Below, in pieces: positions 17,556 to 23,560 of a stretch of 27,461 nucleotides of DNA. The notes under the pieces are model-generated. The model was not told where the DNA came from. It saw only the letters and a program-made list of their open reading frames with translations, and did no database searches. Location of the stretch: positions 1 to 27,461 of IMG/VR virus record IMGVR_UViG_3300031576_000245, one strand, 5' to 3'. Numbering within the stretch: position 1 is the stretch's first letter; each line of letters starts with the position of its first letter. Source of the DNA: a virus. A program made the position numbers and the translations under genes.

Positions 17556-18410
17556 ATGGGTTACGAACCGCTGTTCCGCAAGCAGTTGACGGGGACGCCG
17601 TGCGGCCACGCGAACTGCAACATGGCTGCCGCCGCCCACCTCGCGGACCGGGCGACACTCGGGCTCATCCGTAAGACACCCGACCAGATGCGGACGCTCT
17701 CGGGCACCGCTGCGAACTGCCTTGACGCGAACCAGCTCAACGACGGCACGAGTCAGGCCGACGCCCTCCGTGCGCTGGCGAAGTGCGGCCTCGTGCCGAC
17801 GCAGTACGACCGGACGGACGGCTTCGACGCCTCGGAGTTCCGGGCGGCCATCCAGAGCGGCCGCGGCGCGATCGTCGCGGGCGATTACGACCGGGTGCCG
17901 GTCGGCCTGCGTGGCGACCGTGAGTTTCTGAACTTCCACGGCATCTTCGCGAACGAGTGGCGCGCGTCGGTGGTCATCCCGCCGCGCTACGAGTTCAAGG
18001 GCTATACCGGGCCCGCATACCGAACGTGGGACAGCCTCAACGACGGGCGCATCGACAATCCAAGTCGCAAAGTCGCGCCGAAGGGACCGATATGGTGGCC
18101 CGCGCCGGTCATGCACGCCTTCGCCGAGGCGATGGCGACCGGCAGCGGCAACTTCCTCGCTATCGTCGCCGACCTCGGCAGCGCGACGGTGCGGGTGTCC
18201 ACCGGGAAGGCGAACGTCCGCGACGTCGCGGCCCTCACCGGGGCGATTATCGCGACCCGGTTCTCGGGCGCGAAGCTCGAAGCCTCGCCGCTGCCGGACA
18301 TCGGCGGCGCCGCCGGTTCCGGCGATACCCGCTGGTTCCGCGTGTGGCTGCCCGAGCTAGCGCGAGTCGGGTTCATGCACGCGAGCGTCATCACGGTGAC
18401 AGGAGGGTAG
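17556..18410 (+). CDS. Putative endolysin: C39-like cysteine peptidase domain plus SH3-like domain
   Basis: A 284-residue protein with ribosome site gaagggag. Residues 12-35 (GTPCGHANCNMAAAAHLADR) resemble the active-site helix of C39-like/papain-fold peptidases, with Cys16 the likely nucleophile. His128 (NFHGIF) and Asp159 (TWDSLNDG) fit the remaining catalytic residues in order. Residues ~210-281 (STGKANVRDVAALTGAIIAT ... WFRVWLPELARVGFMHASV) look like an SH3b cell-wall-binding domain. This peptidase/SH3 combination amid holin-like genes points to a lysin cutting peptidoglycan cross-bridges. An alternative is a peptidase of other substrate; the catalytic assignment is by pattern only. Confidence 0.75.
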   Translation: MGYEPLFRKQLTGTPCGHANCNMAAAAHLADRATLGLIRKTPDQMRTLSGTAANCLDANQLNDGTSQADALRALAKCGLVPTQYDRTDGFDASEFRAAIQSGRGAIVAGDYDRVPVGLRGDREFLNFHGIFANEWRASVVIPPRYEFKGYTGPAYRTWDSLNDGRIDNPSRKVAPKGPIWWPAPVMHAFAEAMATGSGNFLAIVADLGSATVRVSTGKANVRDVAALTGAIIATRFSGAKLEASPLPDIGGAAGSGDTRWFRVWLPELARVGFMHASVITVTGG

Positions 18411-18413
18411 AAC

Positions 18414-18638
18414 GTGAACATCCTCGAACGCCTGCGGCGAGAGCCCGCCGTCGTTATCGGCGCGGTCGCAGCCGTCATCATCGCCGCGGTTCAGACTTCG
18501 GGCGGGCAGAACCTGCTCGACGGGTCCGTTGTTGACTGGATCACGACGGCGCTGAACCCCGACCCGGCGGCGTTGGGCTGGGCACTCCCGCTCATCCTCG
18601 GCCTCGTTGTTCGGTTCATCCGGCCACCGAAGCCATGA
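18414..18638 (+). CDS. Holin-like membrane protein 1
   Basis: A 74-residue protein from GTG 18414 with a strong ribosome site (aggagggtag). Two hydrophobic helices: residues ~12-28 (AVVIGAVAAVIIAAVQT) and ~53-67 (LGWALPLILGLVVRF), with a basic C-terminal end (RFIRPPKP). The layout and its place after the lysin fit phage holins that permeabilise the membrane at lysis time. It overlaps the next gene by 4 bases (ATGA). Confidence 0.75.
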   Translation: MNILERLRREPAVVIGAVAAVIIAAVQTSGGQNLLDGSVVDWITTALNPDPAALGWALPLILGLVVRFIRPPKP

Positions 18639-18898
18639 AGATCGACAACATTCGGGCGTTCTTTACCTACATCATCGCCATCCTCGTGCTCGTGGGCGGG
18701 TTCTACGCGCTCGTCCTATACGAGTTCGCGCTGGACGATCTCGTGAAGGGCGCGATCATCGGTTTCATGTCGGCCTCGATCTCGTTCGTATTCGGGCAGG
18801 AGATCGCGAAGGCAACGGCGACGGCGACGACGAAGGCGCTTTACACACCCCCACCGAGTCAGAACGGCCCTAACGGGCAACCGCCAGCAGGAGGGTAG
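18635..18898 (+). CDS. Holin-like membrane protein 2
   Basis: An 87-residue protein coupled to the upstream gene by ATGA. Two hydrophobic helices are visible: residues ~8-29 (FFTYIIAILVLVGGFYALVLY) and ~39-55 (GAIIGFMSASISFVFGQ). A Thr/Ala-rich stretch and a Pro/Gly/Asn-rich soluble tail follow. Pairs of adjacent small two-helix genes next to a lysin are often holin plus antiholin; which is which cannot be told here. Confidence 0.75.
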   Translation: MKIDNIRAFFTYIIAILVLVGGFYALVLYEFALDDLVKGAIIGFMSASISFVFGQEIAKATATATTKALYTPPPSQNGPNGQPPAGG

Positions 18899-18903
18899 GA
18901 GTC

Positions 18904-19245
18904 ATGCCGAAGGGCGGAGCATCCATCGCCGCACCGTACGGGCTCAGGTTCGGCGACTCGTTCAGCGTCATCTTCAGCCCGGCGGCCGGGCCGGACAAGG
19001 ACTACTGGGCGCGGGCCGACTGCTACGCGGATGACACGACCATCGGCCAGCCGCCCGGGTCCGCCATCTACGCGCAGTACGTCCATCTCGAAGCGGGCAT
19101 CCAGCAGGGACCGTTCGTGCTCGGCCCGACGCCATCGTGGCAAGGCGGTGGAGCGTCGTGCGCAGTCCGGCTCATCGCGTACAACGGCAAGACCGGGACC
19201 TTCTCGAAGCCCTACGCGACGGATGACTTCACGGTAGGTCCATGA
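18904..19245 (+). CDS. Small beta-rich protein at the end of the lysis module
   Basis: A 113-residue protein with a strong ribosome site (aggagggtaggag). It contains YGLRFGDSFSVIFSPA, then DYWARADCYAD, then AIYAQYVHLEAG and ASCAVRLIAYNG, a pattern of strands consistent with an immunoglobulin-like fold and possibly one disulphide (the two Cys). No signal peptide or membrane helix. I do not recognise a named family; similar small proteins follow lysins in metagenomic phages, so a surface or virion role is possible but unproven. Confidence 0.7.
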   Translation: MPKGGASIAAPYGLRFGDSFSVIFSPAAGPDKDYWARADCYADDTTIGQPPGSAIYAQYVHLEAGIQQGPFVLGPTPSWQGGGASCAVRLIAYNGKTGTFSKPYATDDFTVGP

Positions 19246-19250
19246 CGAAC

Positions 19251-19290
19251 CTGCTGGATATCGGCACCGCCTACGGTGTCTCGCCAGCAG
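19251..19290. terminator. Bipartite hairpin between convergent transcripts
   Basis: Outer arms ctgctgg (19251-19257) and ccagcag (19284-19290), inner arms ggcaccg (19263-19269) and cggtgtc (19274-19280, one G-U pair). It lies between the end of the plus-strand lysis genes and the end of the minus-strand block, and the minus-strand stop codon (TAG, 19273-19271) touches its loop. It could stop both transcripts; no T-run on either side. Confidence 0.5.
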
Positions 19291-19486
19291 CTTCTGTCGA
19301 AGACGAGACGGGTGGCGCCTCAGCGAGACGTCTGATCTCATCGGGATCGTGGCGCCACGACCCATCCCGTTTCAGGAGAACGCGCAGGCCGTCGTGCTCA
19401 CAGGTCGGGTAATCGCGCCACAGGTCTCTCCCGGGGATCGGCCTGATCCGATGGTCGTCTCGGTAACGGCGGATCGAAGCGGTCAT
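19271..19486 (-). CDS. Small basic protein, unknown (last gene of minus-strand block)
   Basis: A 71-residue protein. The ATG at 19486 overlaps the stop of the preceding gene (ATGA) and has gggagt 8 bases upstream. The first half is basic and aromatic (IRRYRDDHRIRPIPGRDLWR), the middle reads YPTCEHDGLRVLLKRDGSWRHD, and the end is Ser/Glu/Ala-rich. No family is recognised. Only the tail of the gene overlaps the convergent hairpin. Confidence 0.6.
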   Translation of the reverse strand: MTASIRRYRDDHRIRPIPGRDLWRDYPTCEHDGLRVLLKRDGSWRHDPDEIRRLAEAPPVSSSTEAAGETP

Positions 19487-19581
19487 CGCCCGACTCCCGC
19501 GGCTACGAGGACATGGGCTGCGAAATAGGCCGTCGCAGCCCACAGGAACCCGTAGACCAAAGCCCGTTCGATCCGGCGCAT
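19483..19581 (-). CDS. 32-residue membrane microprotein
   Basis: A 32-residue protein, MRRIERALVYGFLW at the start, then ATAYFAAHVLVAAGVGR. It has a basic N-terminus and a single hydrophobic helix of ~20 residues, so an inside-N one-pass membrane protein is likely. It has a near-perfect ribosome site (ggaggtgat, 4 bases before ATG) and couples by ATGA to the following gene, so it is probably truly expressed. Function unknown; small phage membrane proteins of this kind may act in superinfection exclusion or host membrane modulation, which is only a possibility. Confidence 0.65.
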   Translation of the reverse strand: MRRIERALVYGFLWAATAYFAAHVLVAAGVGR

Positions 19582-19601
19582 CTCGATCACCTCCGCCGCC
19601 T

Positions 19602-19811
19602 TCAGAGCAGGCCCAGCGCCCACTCGTCATATACCTCACCCAGCTCACCCGGGTCAGCGAGCGCCGCATCGGCGACGAGCGCGTGCAGCATCGCCAGTTC
19701 GGCCGTCGTGTACGGCTCCTGCCCGGCGATGTAGTGGTAGACCCCGAACCCAGCGACCGGCTCGGCCGGGAGATCGTGCGCATCCGAGCGCAGATCGAAG
19801 TCTTCTTCCAT
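19602..19811 (-). CDS. Small acidic protein, unknown
   Basis: A 69-residue, strongly acidic protein (MEEDFDLRSDAHDLPAEPV ... TTAELAMLHALVADAALADP). The ATG shares one base with the upstream stop (TGATG), indicating translational coupling. The second half is predicted helical with Leu/Ala spacing. No cysteine cluster or membrane segment. The acidity and position in an early accessory block would suit a DNA-mimic or protein-binding inhibitor, but that is speculation. Confidence 0.65.
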   Translation of the reverse strand: MEEDFDLRSDAHDLPAEPVAGFGVYHYIAGQEPYTTAELAMLHALVADAALADPGELGEVYDEWALGLL

Positions 19812-20305
19812 CACAGGGTCGCCTCGACGAAGATGAAGTCGGCACCGAAATCGACCGCCCGTGCCCCATCGGGCTCGTCGTCCCATGCGCGGACCGAACC
19901 GTAGGCACCCGGGGACCGGGAGCCGACGATCGCGCCCGAGGCATCGACGTAAGCGGTGATCGGGTACTTCAAGTCGGACATGCCGTCGAAGCCCGAGGCG
20001 CTGAACGGCCCCACGACCGCGTAGACCGCGCCGCGCGTCGGGGCTCCGGGCCGGTAGATCGGCGTCACGCGGCCACGATAGCCGCATGTTCCGCACTCGA
20101 CGCCCCCACTCGGGTCGATCGTCATCCCGGCGGGGCAGTGGCACACAACGGGCGCGTAGCCGGTGATCCCGTCGTAACGCACTCGGATCGAGGCGCCGCC
20201 CGTGTAGACGGACGAGCGGACGCTGAACTTCGTACCCGGGAAGCTCCGGGCGAGCGCGGCCCGGATCAGCCGGGCCGTATCTGCGCAGCTTAGATATTCG
20301 GTCAT
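19811..20305 (-). CDS. LPD29-like domain protein with inserted zinc ribbon
   Basis: A 164-residue protein with gaggtg just before the ATG (short spacing); an in-frame upstream ATG at 20320 would add five residues. The N-terminus, YLSCADTARLIRAALARSFP then KFSVRSSVYTGGASIRV, matches the start of LPD29 (large polyvalent-protein-associated domain 29), and the end (VVGPFSASGFDGMSDLKYP ... DFGADFIFVEA) matches its close. Between them sit C55-x-C57 and C71-x2-C74, a probable zinc ribbon absent from plain LPD29 proteins as I know them. LPD29 is found in phage and plasmid polyvalent proteins thought to act early in host takeover; molecular function is unknown. Confidence 0.75.
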   Translation of the reverse strand: MTEYLSCADTARLIRAALARSFPGTKFSVRSSVYTGGASIRVRYDGITGYAPVVCHCPAGMTIDPSGGVECGTCGYRGRVTPIYRPGAPTRGAVYAVVGPFSASGFDGMSDLKYPITAYVDASGAIVGSRSPGAYGSVRAWDDEPDGARAVDFGADFIFVEATL

Positions 20306-20313
20306 TTCACCTC

Positions 20314-20610
20314 TCACCATGCCACCGACGGAACCCGGGCGGGGTCCGGGATCGCCGCGTCCGGGACGACGGGGTCCCTGTAGGTCAGCAGCCCGTGGCC
20401 GCGGCCCGTCACGACGTCGGCGATATAGGTATCGCCCATGTCGGAACCCCCGCCCGTGTAGGGGGACTTCACGGCGCAGAACCAGCGGGCGTACCGTTTG
20501 TACGGGTCGGCGCTGTACGCCTTCAGCACGCGCCACTCCCAGCCGGTCAGGTTCCGGTAGATCAGGTAGGGGTTGTCAGTCGGGCGAGTCTTGCCCAGCG
20601 GGTTCGTCAC
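20314..20610 (-). CDS. Conserved-looking small phage protein, unknown
   Basis: A 98-residue protein from GTG 20610 with a strong ribosome site (ggaggtgga, 5 bases upstream). It contains LTGWEWRVLKAY, then PYKRYARWFCAVKSPYTGGG and MGDTYIADVV, a Trp/Tyr-rich domain that reads as a compact fold; this wording recurs in accessory proteins of phages, but I cannot name a family. It is the first gene downstream of the promoter at 20659-20687, and the LPD29-like gene follows 8 bases after it. Confidence 0.7.
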   Translation of the reverse strand: MTNPLGKTRPTDNPYLIYRNLTGWEWRVLKAYSADPYKRYARWFCAVKSPYTGGGSDMGDTYIADVVTGRGHGLLTYRDPVVPDAAIPDPARVPSVAW

Positions 20611-20658
20611 GTTCGTCCACCTCCGTTTCGCGGGCCGGGCCCTCCGGCCTCCATGACA

Positions 20659-20687
20659 AGAATACGTCATCCGACAGAGTCTGTCAA
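20659..20687 (-). promoter_or_regulatory. Minus-strand promoter with overlapping palindrome
   Basis: On the minus strand, TTGACA (20687-20682) and TATTCT (20664-20659) with an ideal 17-base spacer. The palindrome gacaga-g-tctgtc (20673-20685) overlaps the -35, a typical place for an operator. The transcript would begin with a hairpin (ggccgg / ccggcc) and then reach the ribosome site of the 98-residue gene. Confidence 0.8.
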
Positions 20688-20839
20688 GCGAACCCCCGCC
20701 AGCCATCGACAACGCCGAAGGTACAACGGCGACACACTCGCCCGAAGACGACCAACTCGGCCGCAGGTTCCTCGAACGTAGTCAGATCGTGCCCGACCAT
20801 CCGGCAGATCAGCCGCCGGAGTCGCATGAACCGTCTCAT
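20684..20839 (-). CDS. Small Cys-containing basic protein
   Basis: A 51-residue protein coupled to the upstream gene by ATGA at 20839. The N-terminus is very basic (MRRFMRLRRLICRMVGHDL) and a CRRC motif lies at residues 36-39, before FGVVDGW; with Cys12 and His17 it could bind zinc. Its stop codon lies within the -35 element of the next promoter. Function unknown. Confidence 0.65.
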   Translation of the reverse strand: MRRFMRLRRLICRMVGHDLTTFEEPAAELVVFGRVCRRCTFGVVDGWRGFA

Positions 20840-21060
20840 CGGAGCATCCACGCCGGGACGTCGGCGATCGGGAGATCATCCTCGCTCACCGCGTCGGAGA
20901 TGGCGAGCCCGATCGCGTACATCGGACGGTGGTCGCCGAAGAAGCTCACCCGCGCCCCGTCGTCGAGCCGCGCCCCGTAGCCGGTCTCGACCGTTGACAT
21001 CGGCGGGATCGTCACGCCATCCACTCGCACCTTCACGGTGTCGTTGTCGTCGTAGATCAT
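20836..21060 (-). CDS. Small phage protein, unknown
   Basis: A 74-residue protein. ATG 21060 is chosen because ggagg sits 9 bases upstream; the in-frame GTG at 21069 would start directly on the ribosome site. Sequence: an N-terminal hairpin of strands (DDNDTVKVRVDGVTIPP), a GYGARLDDGARVSFFGDHR segment, then a C-terminal helix with an acidic face (ISDAVSEDDLPIADV). First gene after the promoter at 21114-21142. No family recognised. Confidence 0.7.
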   Translation of the reverse strand: MIYDDNDTVKVRVDGVTIPPMSTVETGYGARLDDGARVSFFGDHRPMYAIGLAISDAVSEDDLPIADVPAWMLR

Positions 21061-21113
21061 CCCGTTCACCCTCCGTCGATCCTTTCCCGGGCCTCTGTTC
21101 CCGGTGCATCACG

Positions 21114-21142
21114 AGTATGCGCCCAGCGGATTAGTCTGTCAA
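21114..21142 (-). promoter_or_regulatory. Minus-strand promoter with overlapping inverted repeat
   Basis: TTGACA (21142-21137) and CATACT (21119-21114) with a 17-base spacer. The inverted repeat tgtca-ag-tgaca (21137-21148) overlaps the -35. Downstream the leader holds ccggg/cccgg arms and then the ribosome site of the 74-residue gene. Confidence 0.75.
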
Positions 21143-21301
21143 GTGACAAGGGGCGGCAAGCTTGAACGCCTGTGCATTGTCAAGCGTAAATGCCACGCTA
21201 AGAGTCAGTTTGCGTACCGGCGAGGCGCTCCGGCCCTCGGCTGCGACTACTCGCTCGATGAGCTTCGTCACCCATGCTGGGGGTCGGGCCTCTCGGTAGA
21301 G
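21131..21301 (-). pseudogene. Decayed small gene without a start codon
   Basis: A 56-codon open frame reads as protein (LYREARPPAWVTKLIERVVA, then RSASPVRKLTLSVAFTLD). At its 5' end a perfect ribosome site (ggaggtgaacga, the same as upstream of functional genes here) is followed by CTC where ATG or GTG should be, and no usable start exists in frame up to the previous stop. The opening RPPAWVTKLIERV resembles the start of phage proteins with a metallopeptidase-like C-terminus, which is missing. The promoter-like element upstream also has a shortened spacer. A working gene with a non-standard start cannot be excluded. Confidence 0.4.
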
Positions 21302-21343
21302 TCGTTCACCTCCGTCTGAGCCGGGGAATGCCCGGGCACCACA

Positions 21344-21362
21344 AGTATCTCATGCCTGTCAA
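21344..21362 (-). promoter_or_regulatory. Degenerate third copy of the minus-strand promoter module
   Basis: TTGACA (21362-21357) and GATACT (21349-21344) are only 7 bases apart instead of 17, one helical turn too short. TGA before GATACT gives an extended -10 look. The leader again carries ccggg/cccgg arms and ggaggtga. Confidence 0.45.
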
Positions 21363-21388
21363 GCTGTCAGTTGACGGGGCTTGACAGG
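21355..21388. promoter_or_regulatory. Inverted repeat in the divergent control region
   Basis: Arms cctgtcaagc (21355-21364) and gcttgacagg (21379-21388) are perfectly complementary and flank tgtcagttgacg (21365-21376), itself close to tgtca-nn-tgaca. Together they place four TGTCA/TGACA half sites in 34 bases between the two divergent transcripts. A repressor or activator operator is the simplest reading. Confidence 0.65.
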
Positions 21389-21399
21389 GCTGCTACCTT
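21371..21399 (+). promoter_or_regulatory. Early operon promoter
   Basis: TTGACG (21371-21376) and TACCTT (21394-21399) with a 17-base spacer. The leader begins about 10 bases later with the hairpin cccgac / gtcggg (21410-21426), then ggaggtgag before the ATG at 21448. The -10 is weak in its last bases. A second TTGACA at 21381 has no good -10 partner. Confidence 0.55.
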
Positions 21400-21447
21400 G
21401 CCTTTGTTACCCGACAAACCGTCGGGCTCGGGATGCGGAGGTGAGCG

Positions 21448-22521
21448 ATGGCGATCGACATCAACGAACAGATCGCGGAGCGGCAGATCGCGCGCGACAT
21501 GAAAGAGGGCAGCAACGCGGGCTTCCGCGATGCCGACTCGATCCGGGCGTCGAGCGATCGGACGCTTCCGTGGTGGGTCGGTACGGGCGCTGGCGGGCAG
21601 GGCAACCTTGTGTTGCGTCCCGGTCTCGCGACCGTCGAGGAAGCTCTGACTGACGGCGGGCTCGACTTCGACGTGGCGCTCCGGCCGGTGCTCACGATGG
21701 GCGCAGGCGGTCGCCTGACAAAGATCGACACGCACTCGGCCGTCGTTCGACTCGACACCGGGGCCGTACTCGGGATCGTCGGCCGGAAGTACCGGGCGAT
21801 CCAGTTCCGTGACGGGCTGGGCGAGTTCGGCAAGGCGATCCTCGCGACCGATGGGGCCGCGATCGAGACGGCTGGCACGATGTACGGCGGTAGGGTTGGC
21901 ATCCTCTCGTTCGAGCTGGACGCGCTGAAGGGAGTCAAGGTCGCGGGCGAGAAGGCCGAGGGTGAGATCAGGACCTACCTGCTGCTCTCGACATCGCATG
22001 ACGGTTCGATGGCTTTGCAGGCATCGATCACGCCGGTCCGCTGGGTTTGCAAGAACACGCTGAACTTCGCACTCCGCGGCGCCCGCTCCACGTTCAAGGT
22101 CCGCCATTCCGGCGGAGTCGCGGACAAGTACGTCGAGGCCCGCCGGGTACTCGGGATCACGATCGACTACCTCGATCGGTTCGAGGCCGTCGCGAACCTG
22201 CTCGCCGCTCGGGCGGTGCCCGATGCGGCCGTATTCGATGTTATGAAGAACGTCTGGCCGGTGCCGGAAGCCCTCTCACCGGGCTGGCAGGAGCGCCACT
22301 CTGCGAGGCTGGCGACGGACCTCTATTTCACCTCCGACACACTCAGCGGTATCCGCGGGACGGCGTGGGGCGTGCTGAACGCCGTCGCTGAGTTCGTGGA
22401 CCACGAGCTGCCGTACAAAGGCCGTCAGAGCGATCAGGCGGACGTGCGGGCCTCGGCGATCCTGTGGGGCCGCGGCGTCCGGGCGAAGGACCGCGCGCTC
22501 GCGGTGCTTCAGGAGCTGTAG
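21448..22521 (+). CDS. DUF932 / TIGR03299 phage-plasmid protein
   Basis: A 357-residue protein with ribosome site ggaggtgag. It shows the layout of the DUF932 family: an N-terminal AxxxxxLPWWVGTG segment (residues ~38-50), VGRKYRAIQFRDGLGEFG at about residues 110-129, VGILSFEL, then TYLLLSTSHDGSMALQASITPVRWVCKNTL and a helical C-terminus. Members occur in phages and plasmids next to recombination genes; a DNA-binding or single-strand-related role has been proposed, but function is not established. It is the first gene of the early operon and is followed by a hairpin. Confidence 0.88.
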   Translation: MAIDINEQIAERQIARDMKEGSNAGFRDADSIRASSDRTLPWWVGTGAGGQGNLVLRPGLATVEEALTDGGLDFDVALRPVLTMGAGGRLTKIDTHSAVVRLDTGAVLGIVGRKYRAIQFRDGLGEFGKAILATDGAAIETAGTMYGGRVGILSFELDALKGVKVAGEKAEGEIRTYLLLSTSHDGSMALQASITPVRWVCKNTLNFALRGARSTFKVRHSGGVADKYVEARRVLGITIDYLDRFEAVANLLAARAVPDAAVFDVMKNVWPVPEALSPGWQERHSARLATDLYFTSDTLSGIRGTAWGVLNAVAEFVDHELPYKGRQSDQADVRASAILWGRGVRAKDRALAVLQEL

Positions 22522-22523
22522 CT

Positions 22524-22538
22524 CGGGGGAGGCCCCCG
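22524..22538 (+). terminator. Short GC hairpin after the DUF932 gene
   Basis: Stem cggggg / cccccg with an agg loop, followed by gctttgac. It lies three bases after the stop codon and could act as a weak terminator or processing site separating the DUF932 gene from the recombination genes. Confidence 0.4.
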
Positions 22539-22542
22539 GCTT

Positions 22543-22559
22543 TGACAGATGACCTGTCA
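22543..22559. promoter_or_regulatory. TGACAG-N5-CTGTCA inverted repeat
   Basis: Six-base arms with the same TGACA/TGTCA core as the operator region at 21355-21388. It lies between the DUF932 gene and the exonuclease gene, with TTGACA overlapping its left arm but no good -10 at 16-18 bases. Confidence 0.45.
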
Positions 22560-22595
22560 CGGTCGGGGGCCAGCCTCACCGTCGGAGGTGAACGC

Positions 22596-23555
22596 ATGAC
22601 GATTGACGCCCAGTGGCATGAGGACCGGAAGACCGGCATCGGTGGCTCGGACGCCCCGGCCGTCATGGGTCTCTCGCGCTTCGGCCGGGGGCCGATGAGT
22701 GTGTGGCTTGACAAGGTTGGGATGACCGACCCGAAGGAACCGACCCTCCGCCAGTGGATCGGTCTGCGGCTCGAAACGATGATCCGCGAGATGGCCGAGG
22801 TGCGGCTCGGGCTGAAGTTCCGACGGCGCTACGGCCTGATCCGCTCGTCCGAGTACCCATGGATGATCGGCAACGTGGATTTCGTGGGACTCGAAGTGAA
22901 GACGTCCTACGGCGCCGAAGGCTGGGCCGACGACGGTCAGATGATCGCCTCGGACTCGGACCTCGACGTGATCCCGATCGACTATCTGCTTCAGGTCCAG
23001 CATTACCTCATCGTCACTGGCTGGAAGCGGTTGTTCGTGGCGGTGCTCATCGGGCATGACGACTTTCGCACCTACGAGGTGCATCCCATGCCCGGGCTGG
23101 CTGCGCGCATCATCGAGGCCGAGCGCGAGTTCTGGCATGTCTTCGTCGTGCCGGGCGTGCCGCCGCCGGTCGATGACACCGAGGCGTCGAAGGCATGGCT
23201 CCGCCAGAAATACCCGCGCGTCATGGGCGAGCTGCGCGCGGCGACACCCGAGGAAACGCTGTTGCTTGACCAGCTCGGCCTCGCCGGGCTGAACGCGAAG
23301 CAGGCAGGCTCACAGTACGAGACCCTTCAGGCCCGCCTGAAGGCGGCGATCGGCGATGATCTCGGCATCCGCGCGGCGGGCGTCACGGCGACATGGCCGA
23401 TCGTCGAGCGCAAGGCCGAGCTGAACTGGGAAGCGATCGCCCGGGCGTACCGGGCGATCATCGAGGGCGCGCCGATGGCCGATCTCGATGCTATCGTCTC
23501 GTTGCACACGAGCACGCCGGAGACATACCGACGGCTCAACGTCTCTCGGAGGTGA
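22596..23555 (+). CDS. YqaJ-type viral recombinase exonuclease
   Basis: A 319-residue protein. ATG 22596 has ggaggtgaa at ideal spacing; a longer in-frame start at 22464 lies within the upstream gene and is rejected. It has the core of the YqaJ / lambda-exonuclease nuclease fold: TGIGGSDAPAVMG (residues 13-25), GLRLE (E60), GNVDF with D95, the E100-V-K102 pair followed by TS, and QVQHYL (133-138). These residues bind the metal ions. It would resect duplex DNA 5' to 3' and hand single strands to the RecT protein encoded directly after it, for phage recombination or replication. Confidence 0.9.
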   Translation: MTIDAQWHEDRKTGIGGSDAPAVMGLSRFGRGPMSVWLDKVGMTDPKEPTLRQWIGLRLETMIREMAEVRLGLKFRRRYGLIRSSEYPWMIGNVDFVGLEVKTSYGAEGWADDGQMIASDSDLDVIPIDYLLQVQHYLIVTGWKRLFVAVLIGHDDFRTYEVHPMPGLAARIIEAEREFWHVFVVPGVPPPVDDTEASKAWLRQKYPRVMGELRAATPEETLLLDQLGLAGLNAKQAGSQYETLQARLKAAIGDDLGIRAAGVTATWPIVERKAELNWEAIARAYRAIIEGAPMADLDAIVSLHTSTPETYRRLNVSRR

Positions 23556-23560
23556 ACGTC

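Noticed and set aside
19242-19415. Plus-strand frame starting with ATGA at the end of the lysis module
   Set aside because: The overlap looks like coupling, but the peptide is Ser/Arg-rich and lies antisense to the better-supported 71-residue minus-strand gene and across the hairpin.
21104-21319. Plus-strand frame of 71 codons in the control region
   Set aside because: No ribosome site, lies over two minus-strand promoter elements, and the minus frame reads as more protein-like.
22464-22595. Upstream extension of the exonuclease gene
   Set aside because: It would overlap the DUF932 gene and the hairpin; the ATG at 22596 has an ideal ribosome site and begins the known domain.
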